A DNA stretch of 64,000 nucleotides from Actinacidiphila epipremni (GTDB lineage: Bacteria > Actinomycetota > Actinomycetes > Streptomycetales > Streptomycetaceae). Shown here piece by piece: positions 17,225 to 25,761 of the stretch. The translations under genes were made by a program, and so were the position numbers. The notes under the pieces were generated by a model. The model did no database searches, was not told where the DNA came from, and worked only from the letters and a program-made list of their open reading frames with translations. The stretch lies in contig NZ_JAATEJ010000017.1 in assembly GCF_012034175.1 (NCBI RefSeq), positions 118,044 to 182,043 of the forward strand, read 5' to 3'. The first letter of the stretch is position 1. Every line of letters begins with the position of its first letter.

Positions 17225-17249
17225 GAATGCGGCGGTGCCCATCGGGTAG
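17225..17249 (+). promoter_or_regulatory. SigB-type promoter match upstream of HAD gene
   Basis: GAAT at 17225-17228, a 15-base spacer and GGGTAG at 17244-17249 fit the streptomycete SigB-family consensus GNNT-N14-16-GGGTAC/T except for the last base. The match ends 43 bases before the ATG at 17293. Confidence 0.45.
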
Positions 17250-17292
17250 TCGGCGGACAGAGCGTCGGCTCACGCAAGGACAGGAGGCCCGT

Positions 17293-18003
17293 ATGAGCGG
17301 CACACCGTCGTCCGAGCGGCCCGCGGCAGCGCTCTTCGACGTCGACGGGACGCTGATGGACACCGTCCACCTGCACACCGTCGCGTGGTGGGAGGCGCTG
17401 CGGCAGAGCGGCAGGACCGTGGCGTCGGCCGACATCCAGCGGGCCGTCGGCATGGGCAGCGACCATCTGCTCGACGCGCTGGCCGGCGAGGACCGCGACC
17501 GCGCGGGGGACCAGGGCCTGAAGGCCGCGCACGACACCCTCTACGCCGAGTTCTGGTCGCGGCTGGCCCCGCTGGAGCGGGCCGCCGACCTGGTACGGGC
17601 CTGCGCCGGCCGCGGCCTGCGGGTCGTGCTGGCCTCCTCCGCCTCCGGGCGGGAGGCGGAGGTGATGGTCAGGGCGCTGGGCGCGGGGGAGGCGGTGCAC
17701 GCCGTCACCACCGCGGACGACGTCGCCTCCAGCAAGCCCGCGCCCGACGTGGTGCAGCGGGCCCTGGAGCAGGCGGACGTCCCGCCCGGGCGGGCGGTCT
17801 TCGTCGGCGACGCCGTATGGGACCTGGAGTCCGCCCGCAAGGCCGGGGTGACCGGCGTCGGCGTCCTGACCGGCGGCGGCTACTCGCGCGAGGAGCTGCT
17901 CCAGGCCGGCGCCACCCGCGTCTACCGCTCGCCCGCCGACCTGCTCGACCACCTCGACGACAGCCCGATCGGCGCCCTGGCCGCCGGCCGCGAGCCCCGC
18001 TGA
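17293..18003 (+). CDS. HAD-superfamily hydrolase (phosphoglycolate phosphatase/beta-PGM-like)
   Basis: The 236-residue protein has HAD motif I ALFDVDGTLMDTVHLHT, motif II Ser in LASSASGREAE, Lys in SSKPAPDVV, and motif III/IV FVGDAVWDLESARKAG, with a helical C1 cap domain. It probably dephosphorylates a small metabolite; the substrate cannot be told from sequence. ATG at 17293 has AGGAGG 5 bases upstream. A SigB-like promoter match precedes it, and a small basic protein gene follows 57 bases downstream, perhaps in the same stress-induced transcript. Confidence 0.88.
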   Translation: MSGTPSSERPAAALFDVDGTLMDTVHLHTVAWWEALRQSGRTVASADIQRAVGMGSDHLLDALAGEDRDRAGDQGLKAAHDTLYAEFWSRLAPLERAADLVRACAGRGLRVVLASSASGREAEVMVRALGAGEAVHAVTTADDVASSKPAPDVVQRALEQADVPPGRAVFVGDAVWDLESARKAGVTGVGVLTGGGYSREELLQAGATRVYRSPADLLDHLDDSPIGALAAGREPR

Positions 18004-18060
18004 GGGCTCCGCCCGGCACGCCCGCCGCCGCACGTACCCCACAGGAAAGGAGCCGGCACC

Positions 18061-18387
18061 ATGCCTGCTGGATCCAGCAGCAAACGCGAACGGCAGTACG
18101 AGCACATCAAGGACAGCGCGAAGGACCGCGGCGCGTCCGAGGGCCGCGCGAAGGAGATCGCCGCCCGCACGGTGAACAAGGAGCGGGCCCGCAGCGGCGA
18201 GTCCCGCACGTCGAGCAGGACCTCGACGAAGGACCCGAAGTCCGCCTCCGAGCGCGGCGGCCAGCGCTCCCACCGCGGGGCGCAGGGCCCGACCCGGGAC
18301 CAGCTGTACGAGGAGGCCAAGAAGAAGAACGTCGAGGGCCGCTCGCAGATGAACAAGGAGCAGCTGCGCCGCGCCGTCGGCCGCTGA
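18061..18387 (+). CDS. Small basic protein with Rho-N/SAP-like C-terminus (often called plasmid stabilization protein)
   Basis: The 108-residue, highly charged protein begins MPAGSSSKRERQYEHIKDSAKDRG and ends PTRDQLYEEAKKKNVEGRSQMNKEQLRRAVGR, which looks like the helix-extended-loop-helix of Rho N-terminal/SAP-type nucleic-acid-binding modules. Similar Streptomyces proteins are annotated as plasmid stabilization or ChaB-like; the function is unproven. A GGAAAGGAG ribosome site precedes the ATG. A role in binding DNA or RNA under stress is inference. Confidence 0.8.
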   Translation: MPAGSSSKRERQYEHIKDSAKDRGASEGRAKEIAARTVNKERARSGESRTSSRTSTKDPKSASERGGQRSHRGAQGPTRDQLYEEAKKKNVEGRSQMNKEQLRRAVGR

Positions 18388-18435
18388 TCCGTCCGTTGGG
18401 CCGTCCGCGCGCCGGCCGGTGCGTCCGGGCCGCCG

Positions 18436-19713
18436 TCACGCCCCGTGCGTGGCGGCGGCCCTGGCGTGCAGCAGTTCCAGCGCGTCGAGCAGGACGGCCC
18501 GGTGGTACCACGACAGCCATACGGCCACGTCGGCGGCCAGCGCTTGCAGGGCCGCGGGGACGCCCGGCGCCGGCGCCGCGTCCGGCGCGGCCTGCTGGAC
18601 CGACAGGGCGCCGGCGCACGGGACGCCGGGGGCCGCGACCGGGACGGCGTGCACGGTGTGCGGGCCGGCGGGCAGCGTGGCGTCCGGGCCGGGAGCGCCG
18701 CCCGGGTCGGGGGCCGACTCGACGTCGGTGACCGGCAGCCCGCCCTCGCAGGCCCGCGCGACGGCGGAGGTGGCGCTCACCACGTGGGCGTAGGCGTCGC
18801 AATAGGTGGCGCTGAGCCCGCGGTGGGCCTCCAGAACCAGGGCGCCGCCCTGGGCGCGGTCGGTGAGGTGCAGGGCCCCGGCGTCGGCGCCGGTACGCTC
18901 CACCGCCTCGTCGACGGCGGCCTGGAGCGCCTTGCCGCGCTCGTCCGGCCGGCAGCCCCGGGCGGTGAGGAAGGGCGCCGCGGGCGGCGGGACCCGGCGG
19001 CGGCCGGCGAACCACGGGCCGGCGTCCGGCGGCGGGGGAGCGGTGACCACGGCGGAGGCCAGCACCCGCAGCGGCACGTTGTGCGCCTGCGACACCTGGC
19101 GCAGCAGCGCGAACGCCGCCCGCGGCTCCGGCAGGCCGTAGCGGGCCAGCACGACGCCCTGCGCGACATCGATGAGGCCGTGCGAGCGCGCCCTGGCCCG
19201 CAGGCCGTAGATCTCCGCGCGCAGCCCGGCCAGCGTGCCCTCCGGCTGCGGCTGCGGCTGCGGCTCGGCGTGCGTGGCGGGCGCCGCGCCGGGGGCGAGG
19301 GCGGCGAGCGCCTCGGCGACCGTGGTGTGCACCCGGACGCCGGGCAGCAGCGTACGGGCCAGGGCCTCGCGGATCTGCGGGTCGGGCGCCGCGGCGGCGA
19401 CAGTCACGCCGGCCGCCCGCCGGGTCGCCGCGTCCAGCGCCGCCGCGGCCGGGACGCCGAGCAGCGTCACGTCCGCGAGGTCCAGCACGAGCGGCTGGCC
19501 GAGCGCGCGGGCGGCCTCGACATGCCGCGGCAGCTCCCGCGCGATCGCGGCGGCCCGCGAACCGTCCAGCGCCCCGGCCAGCCGCACCAGCTGCACGCCC
19601 TGCGTACGGAAGCCCGCGACCGGGTCCGCCGCGGCGCCCGGCACGGCCGCCGTCGTGGCGCCCGGGGCGGTGGCGGCGGTGGTCGTGGCCGGGGGATCGG
19701 GTGTCGCGGGCAT
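18436..19713 (-). CDS. STAS - ANTAR - GAF regulator protein
   Basis: The 425-residue protein appears to have three parts. Residues ~35-140 resemble a STAS anti-anti-sigma domain (LVRLAGALDGSRAAAIARELP, LVLDLADVTLLGVPAAAAL). Residues ~160-225 fit an ANTAR RNA-binding helical bundle (LRAEIYGLRARARSHGLIDVAQGVVLARYG). Residues ~255-425 form a GAF-like domain (ALQAAVDEAVERTGADAGALHLTDR). A PQPQPQPE linker precedes ANTAR. It may link stress sensing to transcription antitermination. ATG at 19713 is chosen as the last Met before the low-complexity N-terminus; longer in-frame starts exist but add only unconserved Arg-rich sequence. The usual order puts ANTAR last, so this order is atypical. Confidence 0.78.
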   Translation of the reverse strand: MPATPDPPATTTAATAPGATTAAVPGAAADPVAGFRTQGVQLVRLAGALDGSRAAAIARELPRHVEAARALGQPLVLDLADVTLLGVPAAAALDAATRRAAGVTVAAAAPDPQIREALARTLLPGVRVHTTVAEALAALAPGAAPATHAEPQPQPQPEGTLAGLRAEIYGLRARARSHGLIDVAQGVVLARYGLPEPRAAFALLRQVSQAHNVPLRVLASAVVTAPPPPDAGPWFAGRRRVPPPAAPFLTARGCRPDERGKALQAAVDEAVERTGADAGALHLTDRAQGGALVLEAHRGLSATYCDAYAHVVSATSAVARACEGGLPVTDVESAPDPGGAPGPDATLPAGPHTVHAVPVAAPGVPCAGALSVQQAAPDAAPAPGVPAALQALAADVAVWLSWYHRAVLLDALELLHARAAATHGA

Positions 19714-20059
19714 GGGCTGAAGGGATGTGCCGGTCCTTGCGTGTCGCGGATTCAAGGCAGACCCCAGCCGTAGATGCGCACGCCGGCCGCTGCCTGACCG
19801 CTGACGCGTTACCGCTGCCACTCTTCCTGCCCCGCGCCACCCGAGGCAAGCGGACACGACGCCGCACGGACCCGGCACCCCGCGAACGGCGCCACCCCGG
19901 CGCCCCGGCGCCTGCGGTCCGCCGCGCGGCGTCATGCGCCGGCTCGCGTGCCCCGTCCGTAACGCCGTCCGCCCGGCCGGGAGCGCGGGGACCGGCGCCC
20001 GGGCGGAACCGCCCCGCCCGGCACGACGGGACGCAGCACGACGGCACCCGGCACGGCCG

Positions 20060-20093
20060 GACCGCCCGGCGGGGCGAACCCCGCCGGGCGGTC
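20060..20093 (-). terminator. Strong hairpin terminator; rest of the 19714-20115 spacer is empty
   Basis: A perfect 15-bp stem (20060-20074 with 20079-20093) closes on a CGAA tetraloop, 22 bases beyond the stop of the small membrane protein gene. The remaining ~400-base spacer 19714-20115 should contain the promoter region of neither reading strand's known start except the ANTAR gene; I see no gene or clear motif in it. Confidence 0.85.
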
Positions 20094-20115
20094 CCGGAGC
20101 CGTGCCGGGCCGGCG

Positions 20116-20400
20116 TCAGCCGGCCCCGTGGCGGTCGCCGTCCGGCGCTTCCTCGCCGTCCGGCGTCTCCTCGTCGTGCCGGGCCCGCGCCGAATGGCGG
20201 GTCTCGCTCGGCTGGGGCTCGTGCCACGAGCCGGCGCGCCGCTGCGGTGCCCGTGAGGGCGCGTTGCGGCGCGCCACCGCCCGGGCCCCCCACCAGAAGG
20301 CGAGGAGCAGCACCGCCACGATGACGATGCCGAACACCACGGCCCACGCGGTGATGGCCGAGGACGCCAGCTCCGTGGTCGTCCGTACAGCTGCGATCAT
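20116..20400 (-). CDS. Small membrane protein (DUF6479-like)
   Basis: The 94-residue product has one strong transmembrane helix (ITAWAVVFGIVIVAVLLLAFWWGARAVA, about residues 17-44) followed by a charged, disordered tail rich in Arg, Glu and Pro. This matches the small single-span proteins of the DUF6479 type common in Streptomyces; function unknown. It lies 40 bases downstream of the zinc dehydrogenase gene on the same strand, so it is probably the second gene of that transcript and is closed by the hairpin at 20060-20093. Confidence 0.75.
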   Translation of the reverse strand: MIAAVRTTTELASSAITAWAVVFGIVIVAVLLLAFWWGARAVARRNAPSRAPQRRAGSWHEPQPSETRHSARARHDEETPDGEEAPDGDRHGAG

Positions 20401-20440
20401 CCCGATTCGCCTCCCTTCCGGGCGTCGTGCTCCAGGTCGC

Positions 20441-21631
20441 TCACGGCCGCATCAGCACCTTGATGGCGCCGTCCTCCTTCTTCTGGAACATCGCGTACGC
20501 GTCCGGCGCCTCGTCCAGCGGCACGTGGTGCGTGGCGAAGTCGTCGACGCCCAGCGGGTCGTCGTCGGTGAGCAGCGGCAGGATGTCGTCCGTCCAGCGG
20601 CGGACGTTCGCCTGGCCCATGCGCAGCTGCACCTGCTTGTCGAACATCGTCAGCAGCGGCAGCGGGTCGGCCGCGCCCCCGTAGATGCCGCTGACCGAGA
20701 TCGTGCCGCCGCGCCGCACCAGCGCGATGGCCAGGTCCAGCGCCGCCATCCGGTCGACGCCGGCCACCTGCATGAGCTTCTCCGCCCAGGCGTCGGGCAG
20801 CAGGCCCGCGGCGGTCTGCGCCAGCCGGGCGGCCTGGCTGCCGTGCGCCTCGGTGCCGACCGCGTCGATCACGCCGTCCGGGCCGCGCCCGTCCGTGAGG
20901 TCCTTGACGGCCTTGACCAGGTCCTCGCGCTTGTCGTGGTCGCGCAGGTCCAGCACGGTCACGCCGTCGGCCCGGGCCCGCTCCAGGCGCTCGGGCACCA
21001 GGTCGACGCCGATGACCGTCTCCACGCCGAGGTGCCTGGCGATCCGGCAGCTCATCGCGCCGATCGGGCCGAGCCCGAGCACCACCAGGCTGCCGCCCTC
21101 GGGCACTTCGGCGTACTGCACCGCCTGCCAGGCGGTGGGCAGCACGTCGGAGAGGTAGACGAAGCGGTCGTCGTCCGGGCCGTGCGGCACCTTGATCGGC
21201 CCGAACTGCGCCTGGGGCACCCGCAGGTACTCCGCCTGCGCGCCGGGCACCGCCCCGTACAGCTTGGTGTAGCCGAACAGCTGCGCGCCCATGCCGTGCT
21301 CGGTGACCTGCGTGGTCTCGCACTGCGTGTACAGCCCGCGGCTGCACATCCAGCACGAGCCGCAGGCGATCTGGAAGGGGACGACGACGCGGTCGCCGGG
21401 CCTGAGGGAGGTCACCGCGGAGCCGGTCTCCTCCACGATGCCCATCGGCTCGTGCCCGAGGATGTCGCCCGGGGTCATGAACGGGGTCAGCACCTCGTAC
21501 AGGTGCAGGTCGGAGCCGCACAGCCCCGACGAGGTGATCCGGATGACGGCGTCGGTGTCCTGCTCGATGCGTGGGTCGGGGACGTGCTCCACCCGTACGT
21601 CCCGCTTGCCGTGCCAAACGTTGGCGCGCAT
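20441..21631 (-). CDS. Zinc-dependent alcohol/formaldehyde dehydrogenase (MDR family)
   Basis: The 396-residue medium-chain dehydrogenase has catalytic zinc residues in SGLCGSDLHLY and GHEPMGIVEE, a structural-zinc CGSCWMCSRGLYTQC, and the nucleotide-binding LVVLGLGPIGAMSCRIA followed by IGVDLVPERLERA. The long insertion around residues 250-300 and overall length resemble glutathione-independent formaldehyde dehydrogenases, which use tightly bound NAD. Substrate assignment is tentative. ATG at 21631 has AGGCAGG about 8 bases upstream. It diverges from an SRPBCC gene. Confidence 0.88.
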   Translation of the reverse strand: MRANVWHGKRDVRVEHVPDPRIEQDTDAVIRITSSGLCGSDLHLYEVLTPFMTPGDILGHEPMGIVEETGSAVTSLRPGDRVVVPFQIACGSCWMCSRGLYTQCETTQVTEHGMGAQLFGYTKLYGAVPGAQAEYLRVPQAQFGPIKVPHGPDDDRFVYLSDVLPTAWQAVQYAEVPEGGSLVVLGLGPIGAMSCRIARHLGVETVIGVDLVPERLERARADGVTVLDLRDHDKREDLVKAVKDLTDGRGPDGVIDAVGTEAHGSQAARLAQTAAGLLPDAWAEKLMQVAGVDRMAALDLAIALVRRGGTISVSGIYGGAADPLPLLTMFDKQVQLRMGQANVRRWTDDILPLLTDDDPLGVDDFATHHVPLDEAPDAYAMFQKKEDGAIKVLMRP

Positions 21632-21847
21632 TCCTTTGCACCTGCCTTCCGGACGTGCGTGTGCTGCGTGGCCACGGCCGTGCCCGTCCGCCGCGCGGAC
21701 GTCAGGCGGCCTCCCGGACCGGCTGCCCCGCCAGCCCGCGGCGAAACTGACCGTTTCGTGGCGTTTTGCCCGATCGGTGCCGGAAAGGCTCCTGGACGTG
21801 ATGCCCGGACGCGCTCACGATCCGCCCACCCCGACCCGGAGGCAGCC

Positions 21848-22435
21848 ATGGCCGTACGCCACCAACTCGTCAAGCGCCCCCGCGAGGACGTGTGGTCGGT
21901 GCTCGCCGACCGGCGCGCCTACGCGCAGTGGGTCGCCGGCACGAAGGCGTCGCGGGGCGGCGAGGGCGAGTGGCCCGCCGTGGGGTCGAGCCTGGAGTAC
22001 GACGTGAAGGTCGGCCCGTGGTCGATGTCCGGCAGCACCGTCGTGCGCGAGCAGGAACGCCCCTCGCGGCTCGCGCTGGAGGTCGACAGCGGACCGCTGG
22101 GCACCGCGCGGGTGGACATCGAGATACGCCCCTGGGGCGAGGACAGCCTGGTCATCGTCGACGAGCACCCGCTCACCGGCATCAGCGGCAGCGCGCACAA
22201 CGTGGCGGTGGACGCGGTGCTGCACATGCGGCACCGCCGGATGCTCGCCCGGCTCGCCCAGGTCGTCGAGCACACGGGCGACGACCGCGACGACCGCACC
22301 GACCGCACCGGCCGCACCGGCCGCGGCGGCGGCCGGCGGCCGGCCAGGCCCGGTGCCGAGGGCGCGGTGTGCGAGCGCCCGGCGCGACCGCCGGGACGCG
22401 ACACGCCGGGAGGCGGCGGTGACCGCGATGCCTGA
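21848..22435 (+). CDS. SRPBCC family protein (polyketide cyclase/START-like)
   Basis: The 195-residue protein has an N-terminal SRPBCC fold (residues 1-145): RHQLVKRPREDVWSVLADRRAYAQW, a beta-rich middle and the closing helix LHMRHRRMLARLAQVVEH. Such folds bind hydrophobic ligands; the ligand is unknown. The remaining 50 residues are low-complexity (DRDDRTDRTGRTGRGGG), encoded by short tandem repeats, and end overlapping the next gene by 17 bases. ATG at 21848 follows a GGAGGCAGCC ribosome site. Confidence 0.82.
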   Translation: MAVRHQLVKRPREDVWSVLADRRAYAQWVAGTKASRGGEGEWPAVGSSLEYDVKVGPWSMSGSTVVREQERPSRLALEVDSGPLGTARVDIEIRPWGEDSLVIVDEHPLTGISGSAHNVAVDAVLHMRHRRMLARLAQVVEHTGDDRDDRTDRTGRTGRGGGRRPARPGAEGAVCERPARPPGRDTPGGGGDRDA

Positions 22436-24029
22436 CGCCGTCGTCATCGGCGCGGGCCCCAACGGCCTGGTGGCGGCGAACGTCCTGGCCGACGCGGGCT
22501 GGAGCGTCGAGGTCCTGGAGGCGCAGGACGAGCCGGGCGGCGCCGTCCGCAGCGACCGCGGGGTGGACCCGGACTTCGTCTCGGACGTCTTCAGCGCCTT
22601 CTACCCCATGGCCGCCGCGTCGCCCGTGCTGGCCGCCCTCGACCTGGACCGCGAGGGCCTGCGCTGGAGCCACGCCCCGCACGTGCTCGCCCACCCGCTG
22701 CCCGACGGGCGCTGCGCGGTCCTCGACCGCGGCCTCGACGCCACCGCCGCGAGCGCCGACTCCTTCGCCGAGGGCGACGGCGCCGCGTGGCGCGAGTGGT
22801 ACGCCCTGTGGCAGCGGGTCGGCGGCAGCCTGCTGGACTGCCTGTTCACCCCGTTCCCGCCGGTACGCGCCGGGGTACGGCTGGCCGCGCGGCTGCGTGC
22901 GGCCGGGGCGCTGCGGTTCGCCCGGATGGGGGTGCTGCCGGCCCGCAGGCTCGGCGAGGAGCAGTTCGCCGGCGAAGGCGCCCGGCTGCTGCTCGCGGGC
23001 AACGCGCTGCACGCCGACCTGGCGCCCGAGACCGCGGGCAGCGGCATCTTCGGCTGGCTGATGTCGATGCTGGCCCAGGACGTCGGCTTCCCCGTGCCCG
23101 TCGGCGGCGCGGGCATGATCACCACCGCGCTGGCCGGGCGGCTGGAGCGCCGGGGCGGCACACTACGCTGCGGCACACCGGCCGAGCGGGTCGTCGTGCG
23201 CTCCGGCCGGGCCGTCGCGGTCCGCACCGCCGGCGGCGAGGAGATCCCGGCCCGCCGCGCGGTCCTGGCCGCGCTGCCCGCGCCGCTGCTCTACGAGCGG
23301 ATGCTGCGCCGGTGCGACCTGCCCGCCGGGCTGCTGTGCGAACTGCGCCGCTTCCAGTGGGACTTCTCCACCTTCAAGGTCGACTGGGCGCTCGACGGGC
23401 CCGTGCCGTGGACCGCGCCCGCCGCCCGGCAGGCCGGCACCCTCCACCTCGCCGACAGCGTCGACGACCTGACCCGCTTCGCCGCGCAACTGGCCACCCG
23501 CCATGTGCCGGACCGGCCCTTCTCGCTGTTCGGCCAGATGACGACCGCCGACCCGACGCGCTCGCCCGCCGGCACCCAGTCCGCGTGGGCGTACACCCAT
23601 GTGCCCCAGGTCGTCGCGGGCGACGCGGGGGAGGACGGCATCACCGGCAGCTGGGACCTCGCGCAGCAGAACGCCATGGCCGACCGGATCGAGGCGTACG
23701 TCGAGCGGTACGCGCCGGGCTTCCGCGCGCTGATCCGCGGCCGGCGCATCCTCGCCCCGCCCACCCTCCAGCAGTTGGACGCCGGACTCCAGGGCGGCGC
23801 GGTCAACGGCGGCACCACCGCGCTCCACCAGGAGCTGGTCTTCCGCCCGGTCCCCGGCCTCGGCCGCCCGGAGACACCCGTACGCGCCCTCTACCTGGCC
23901 TCGTCCTCCGCCCACCCCGGCGGCGCGGTCCACGGCGCCCCCGGCGCCAACGCGGCCCGCGCGGCCCTGTCCCTGCCACCGGTCAACGCGGCCCTCAGCC
24001 GCGCCCAGCGCGCCCTCGCCGGCGGATGA
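22419..24029 (+). CDS. Phytoene-desaturase-like FAD-dependent oxidoreductase
   Basis: This 536-residue protein has the N-terminal FAD dinucleotide motif AVVIGAGPNGLVAANVLADAGW with the acidic ribose-binding VLEAQDEPGGAVRS. It has GFPVPVGGAGMITTALAGRLERRGG in the middle and, at the C-terminus, the flavin-binding LYLASSSAHPGGAVHGAPGANAAR pattern. It belongs to the CrtI/NAD(P)/FAD amine-oxidase group; the substrate is not known and no carotenoid genes are adjacent. GTG at 22419 is preferred over ATG at 22428 because GGGAGG lies 5 bases before it. The start lies inside the SRPBCC gene, suggesting coupling. Confidence 0.87.
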   Translation: MTAMPDAVVIGAGPNGLVAANVLADAGWSVEVLEAQDEPGGAVRSDRGVDPDFVSDVFSAFYPMAAASPVLAALDLDREGLRWSHAPHVLAHPLPDGRCAVLDRGLDATAASADSFAEGDGAAWREWYALWQRVGGSLLDCLFTPFPPVRAGVRLAARLRAAGALRFARMGVLPARRLGEEQFAGEGARLLLAGNALHADLAPETAGSGIFGWLMSMLAQDVGFPVPVGGAGMITTALAGRLERRGGTLRCGTPAERVVVRSGRAVAVRTAGGEEIPARRAVLAALPAPLLYERMLRRCDLPAGLLCELRRFQWDFSTFKVDWALDGPVPWTAPAARQAGTLHLADSVDDLTRFAAQLATRHVPDRPFSLFGQMTTADPTRSPAGTQSAWAYTHVPQVVAGDAGEDGITGSWDLAQQNAMADRIEAYVERYAPGFRALIRGRRILAPPTLQQLDAGLQGGAVNGGTTALHQELVFRPVPGLGRPETPVRALYLASSSAHPGGAVHGAPGANAARAALSLPPVNAALSRAQRALAGG

Positions 24030-24207
24030 GCCGACGGCCGGGCCAGATGAACCAGATGCACGAACGGGGTGCACGAGCCCAGGTGAACCAGCCCCGCGCA
24101 CGAATCCCGTCCCGCGCGGTCCCATGCCGGGAAGCGCACGGGGTACCCGAGACGACGCAGGCCGGCACACGCCGAGAGCCGGCCGGATCCTCCGAGGAGG
24201 TCTGCCC

Positions 24208-24414
24208 ATGGAAGCGCCCGACGACTCGCACATGACCCCCGACCTGCCGCCCCGGGTCGGCACCCCCGACCTCGCGGGGCAGGCGGGTCCCCGCTCCGCC
24301 GACCCGCCGCCGTACCGGGACCAGCCCGAGACCGCGCGCGGCCCCGCCCGCCGCAGGCCCCCGGTCCGCCCGGGCCGCGCCCACGGAAAAGCCCCGCGGG
24401 GCTCCGTCGGCTGA
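24208..24414 (+). CDS. Small Pro-rich hypothetical protein
   Basis: The frame from ATG 24208 encodes 68 residues (MEAPDDSHMTPDLPPRVGTPD...) rich in Pro, Arg and Gly, with no domain I recognise. Support comes from an excellent GAGGAGG ribosome site 7 bases upstream. A GGGTAC element at 24141-24146 could be a stress promoter -10. The stop codon lies inside the loop of a terminator hairpin, and the last codons are part of the stem. It may be a real stress-related peptide, but coding evidence is moderate. Confidence 0.5.
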   Translation: MEAPDDSHMTPDLPPRVGTPDLAGQAGPRSADPPPYRDQPETARGPARRRPPVRPGRAHGKAPRGSVG

Positions 24415-24430
24415 CGAAGCCCCGCGGGGC
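24391..24430. terminator. Bidirectional terminator overlapping the end of the small gene
   Basis: An 18-bp stem with a single mismatch (24391-24408 with 24413-24430), preceded by an AAAA run, serves the plus-strand small gene and the convergent minus-strand membrane peptide gene. Each arm contains the palindrome GCCCCGCGGGGC. Confidence 0.85.
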
Positions 24431-24451
24431 CGGCGGGCGGTCACCGTCGGC

Positions 24452-24619
24452 TCACCATCGGTACCAACGGCGCCGGCCGCCTCCCTCCGCGGCTCTGAAG
24501 ACGAACCCCAGCACCCAGATCACCAGCACCACCGCGGCGATCCACCACAGCACCTTCACCGCGAAGCCGATCCCGAACAGGACCACGGCCAGCAGCAGGA
24601 CAAGAAGCAAAGCAGCCAC
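24452..24619 (-). CDS. Very small hydrophobic membrane protein (55 aa)
   Basis: The 55-residue peptide consists of two hydrophobic helices (VAALLLVLLLAVVLFGIGFA and LWWIAAVVLVIWVLGFVF) and the basic tail GGGRRRWYRW. Near-identical small hydrophobic proteins are widespread in Streptomyces and are unstudied as far as I know. GTG at 24619 is chosen because GGAGG lies exactly 8 bases upstream; in-frame sequence further upstream has no such support. It faces a shared terminator and diverges from the Rieske gene. Confidence 0.75.
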   Translation of the reverse strand: MAALLLVLLLAVVLFGIGFAVKVLWWIAAVVLVIWVLGFVFRAAEGGGRRRWYRW

Positions 24620-24705
24620 TGTCAACACCTCCGCGGAGCCGTATGCCCCCGGTCGGGCAGTGAATGCCACCGCGATCCGCCCCGGTGGAATCGCGGCTTC
24701 CGGGC

Positions 24706-24729
24706 GGTTCTCCGCCCCGTACGGGGTAG
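24706..24729 (+). promoter_or_regulatory. SigB-type promoter match upstream of Rieske gene
   Basis: GGTT at 24706-24709, 14 bases, GGGTAG at 24724-24729. It fits GNNT-N14-16-GGGTAC/T except for the last base and ends 35 bases before the GTG at 24765. Confidence 0.5.
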
Positions 24730-24764
24730 CCGCCCGATGACATGGACGAAAGAGGTGAACGCCC

Positions 24765-25709
24765 GTGAAGACGGTGTCCGCGTCAACCACGTCGACGGCA
24801 CTCGCGCTGCTGCGCCGCGCGCTGCCCGACCCCGCCGGCCCCGGGCGCGTGCTCGCGCTCATGGGCCGGATCGAGCAGGCCCGGTCGCTGGACGGCCCGG
24901 CCGAGGCGCTGCGCAGCGCGGTCCGGGCGGTCCCGCTCGGCAAGGGCCGGGACCTGCTGCACGGCCGATGGCTGGGCCACCCCGTGCACCCCGTGCTCAT
25001 CGAGGTGCCGGTCGGGGCGTGGATCTCCTCGGCGGTGCTGGACTGGACGCCGGGCGGCCGGCGTGGCGCCGGGCTGCTCATCGCGGTGGGCCTGGGCGGC
25101 GCGGTCCCCGCCGCGCTCGCCGGGCTCGTCGACTGGGCCGAACTGGAGCGCGAGCAGGCCCGGGTCGGCCTGCTGCACGCCACCCTCAACGTCGGGGCCC
25201 TCGGCTGGTACGCCGCCTCCCTCAAGGCCCGGCTGACCGGCCACCCCTTCCGCGGCCGGGCCTACGCGCTCGCCGGGCTGTGCACCATGGGCGCCGCCGC
25301 GGCGGCGGGCGGCCACCTCGCCTACCGCCAGGCGTCCGGCGCCAACCACGCCGAGGCCGTGCCGCACCTCGTCCCGCCGGGCTGGCACCCGGTCGGGCCG
25401 GTCGACGCGCTCCCGCAGGGCCGGCCGGTGCGCCGCATGGTCGGCGAGGTGGCGCTCGCGGTGGTCCGCGACGGCGACGGCTCCTGCCGGGTGCTCGCCG
25501 ACCAGTGCAGCCACGACGGCGGGCCGCTGTCGGAGGGCGAGGTCGAGGACGGCTGCCTGCACTGCCCCTGGCACGGCAGCGCCTTCCGCCTCGCCGACGG
25601 CTGGAACGCCGCCGGCCCCGCGACCGCGCCCCAGCCGGTCTTCGACACCCGCGTCCAGGACGGCCAGCTGCACGTACGGCTCAGGGACCCGCACCCCGCG
25701 CCGCACTGA
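24765..25709 (+). CDS. DUF2231 membrane protein fused to a Rieske [2Fe-2S] domain
   Basis: The 314-residue protein has about four transmembrane helices in residues 70-185 (GHPVHPVLIEVPVGAWISSAVLDW is the DUF2231 hallmark). A C-terminal Rieske domain follows, with cluster ligands Cys248-x-His250 and Cys267-x2-His270 (QCSHDGGPL...LHCPWHGSAF). The pattern fits a membrane-tethered electron-transfer protein of the Rieske ferredoxin class; the partner oxidase is unknown. GTG at 24765 follows AAGAGG. A SigB-like promoter precedes it, and it shares a divergent region with the small hydrophobic protein gene. Confidence 0.88.
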   Translation: MKTVSASTTSTALALLRRALPDPAGPGRVLALMGRIEQARSLDGPAEALRSAVRAVPLGKGRDLLHGRWLGHPVHPVLIEVPVGAWISSAVLDWTPGGRRGAGLLIAVGLGGAVPAALAGLVDWAELEREQARVGLLHATLNVGALGWYAASLKARLTGHPFRGRAYALAGLCTMGAAAAAGGHLAYRQASGANHAEAVPHLVPPGWHPVGPVDALPQGRPVRRMVGEVALAVVRDGDGSCRVLADQCSHDGGPLSEGEVEDGCLHCPWHGSAFRLADGWNAAGPATAPQPVFDTRVQDGQLHVRLRDPHPAPH

Positions 25710-25761
25710 GCCCGCGCGGGCCCGCGACCAGGACCGTACGCCCCGATCACCCGTTTCGCGC

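Noticed and set aside
16438..18273. Long minus-strand frame spanning the phosphoesterase and HAD genes
   Set aside because: It is the GC-rich shadow of well-supported genes in other frames; codon positions do not show coding bias for it.
21763..21778. Dyad TGCCCGATCGGTGCC as another DevR-type site between the zinc dehydrogenase and SRPBCC genes
   Set aside because: Only about 9 of 14 positions match the regulon dyad, near what chance allows in this base composition.
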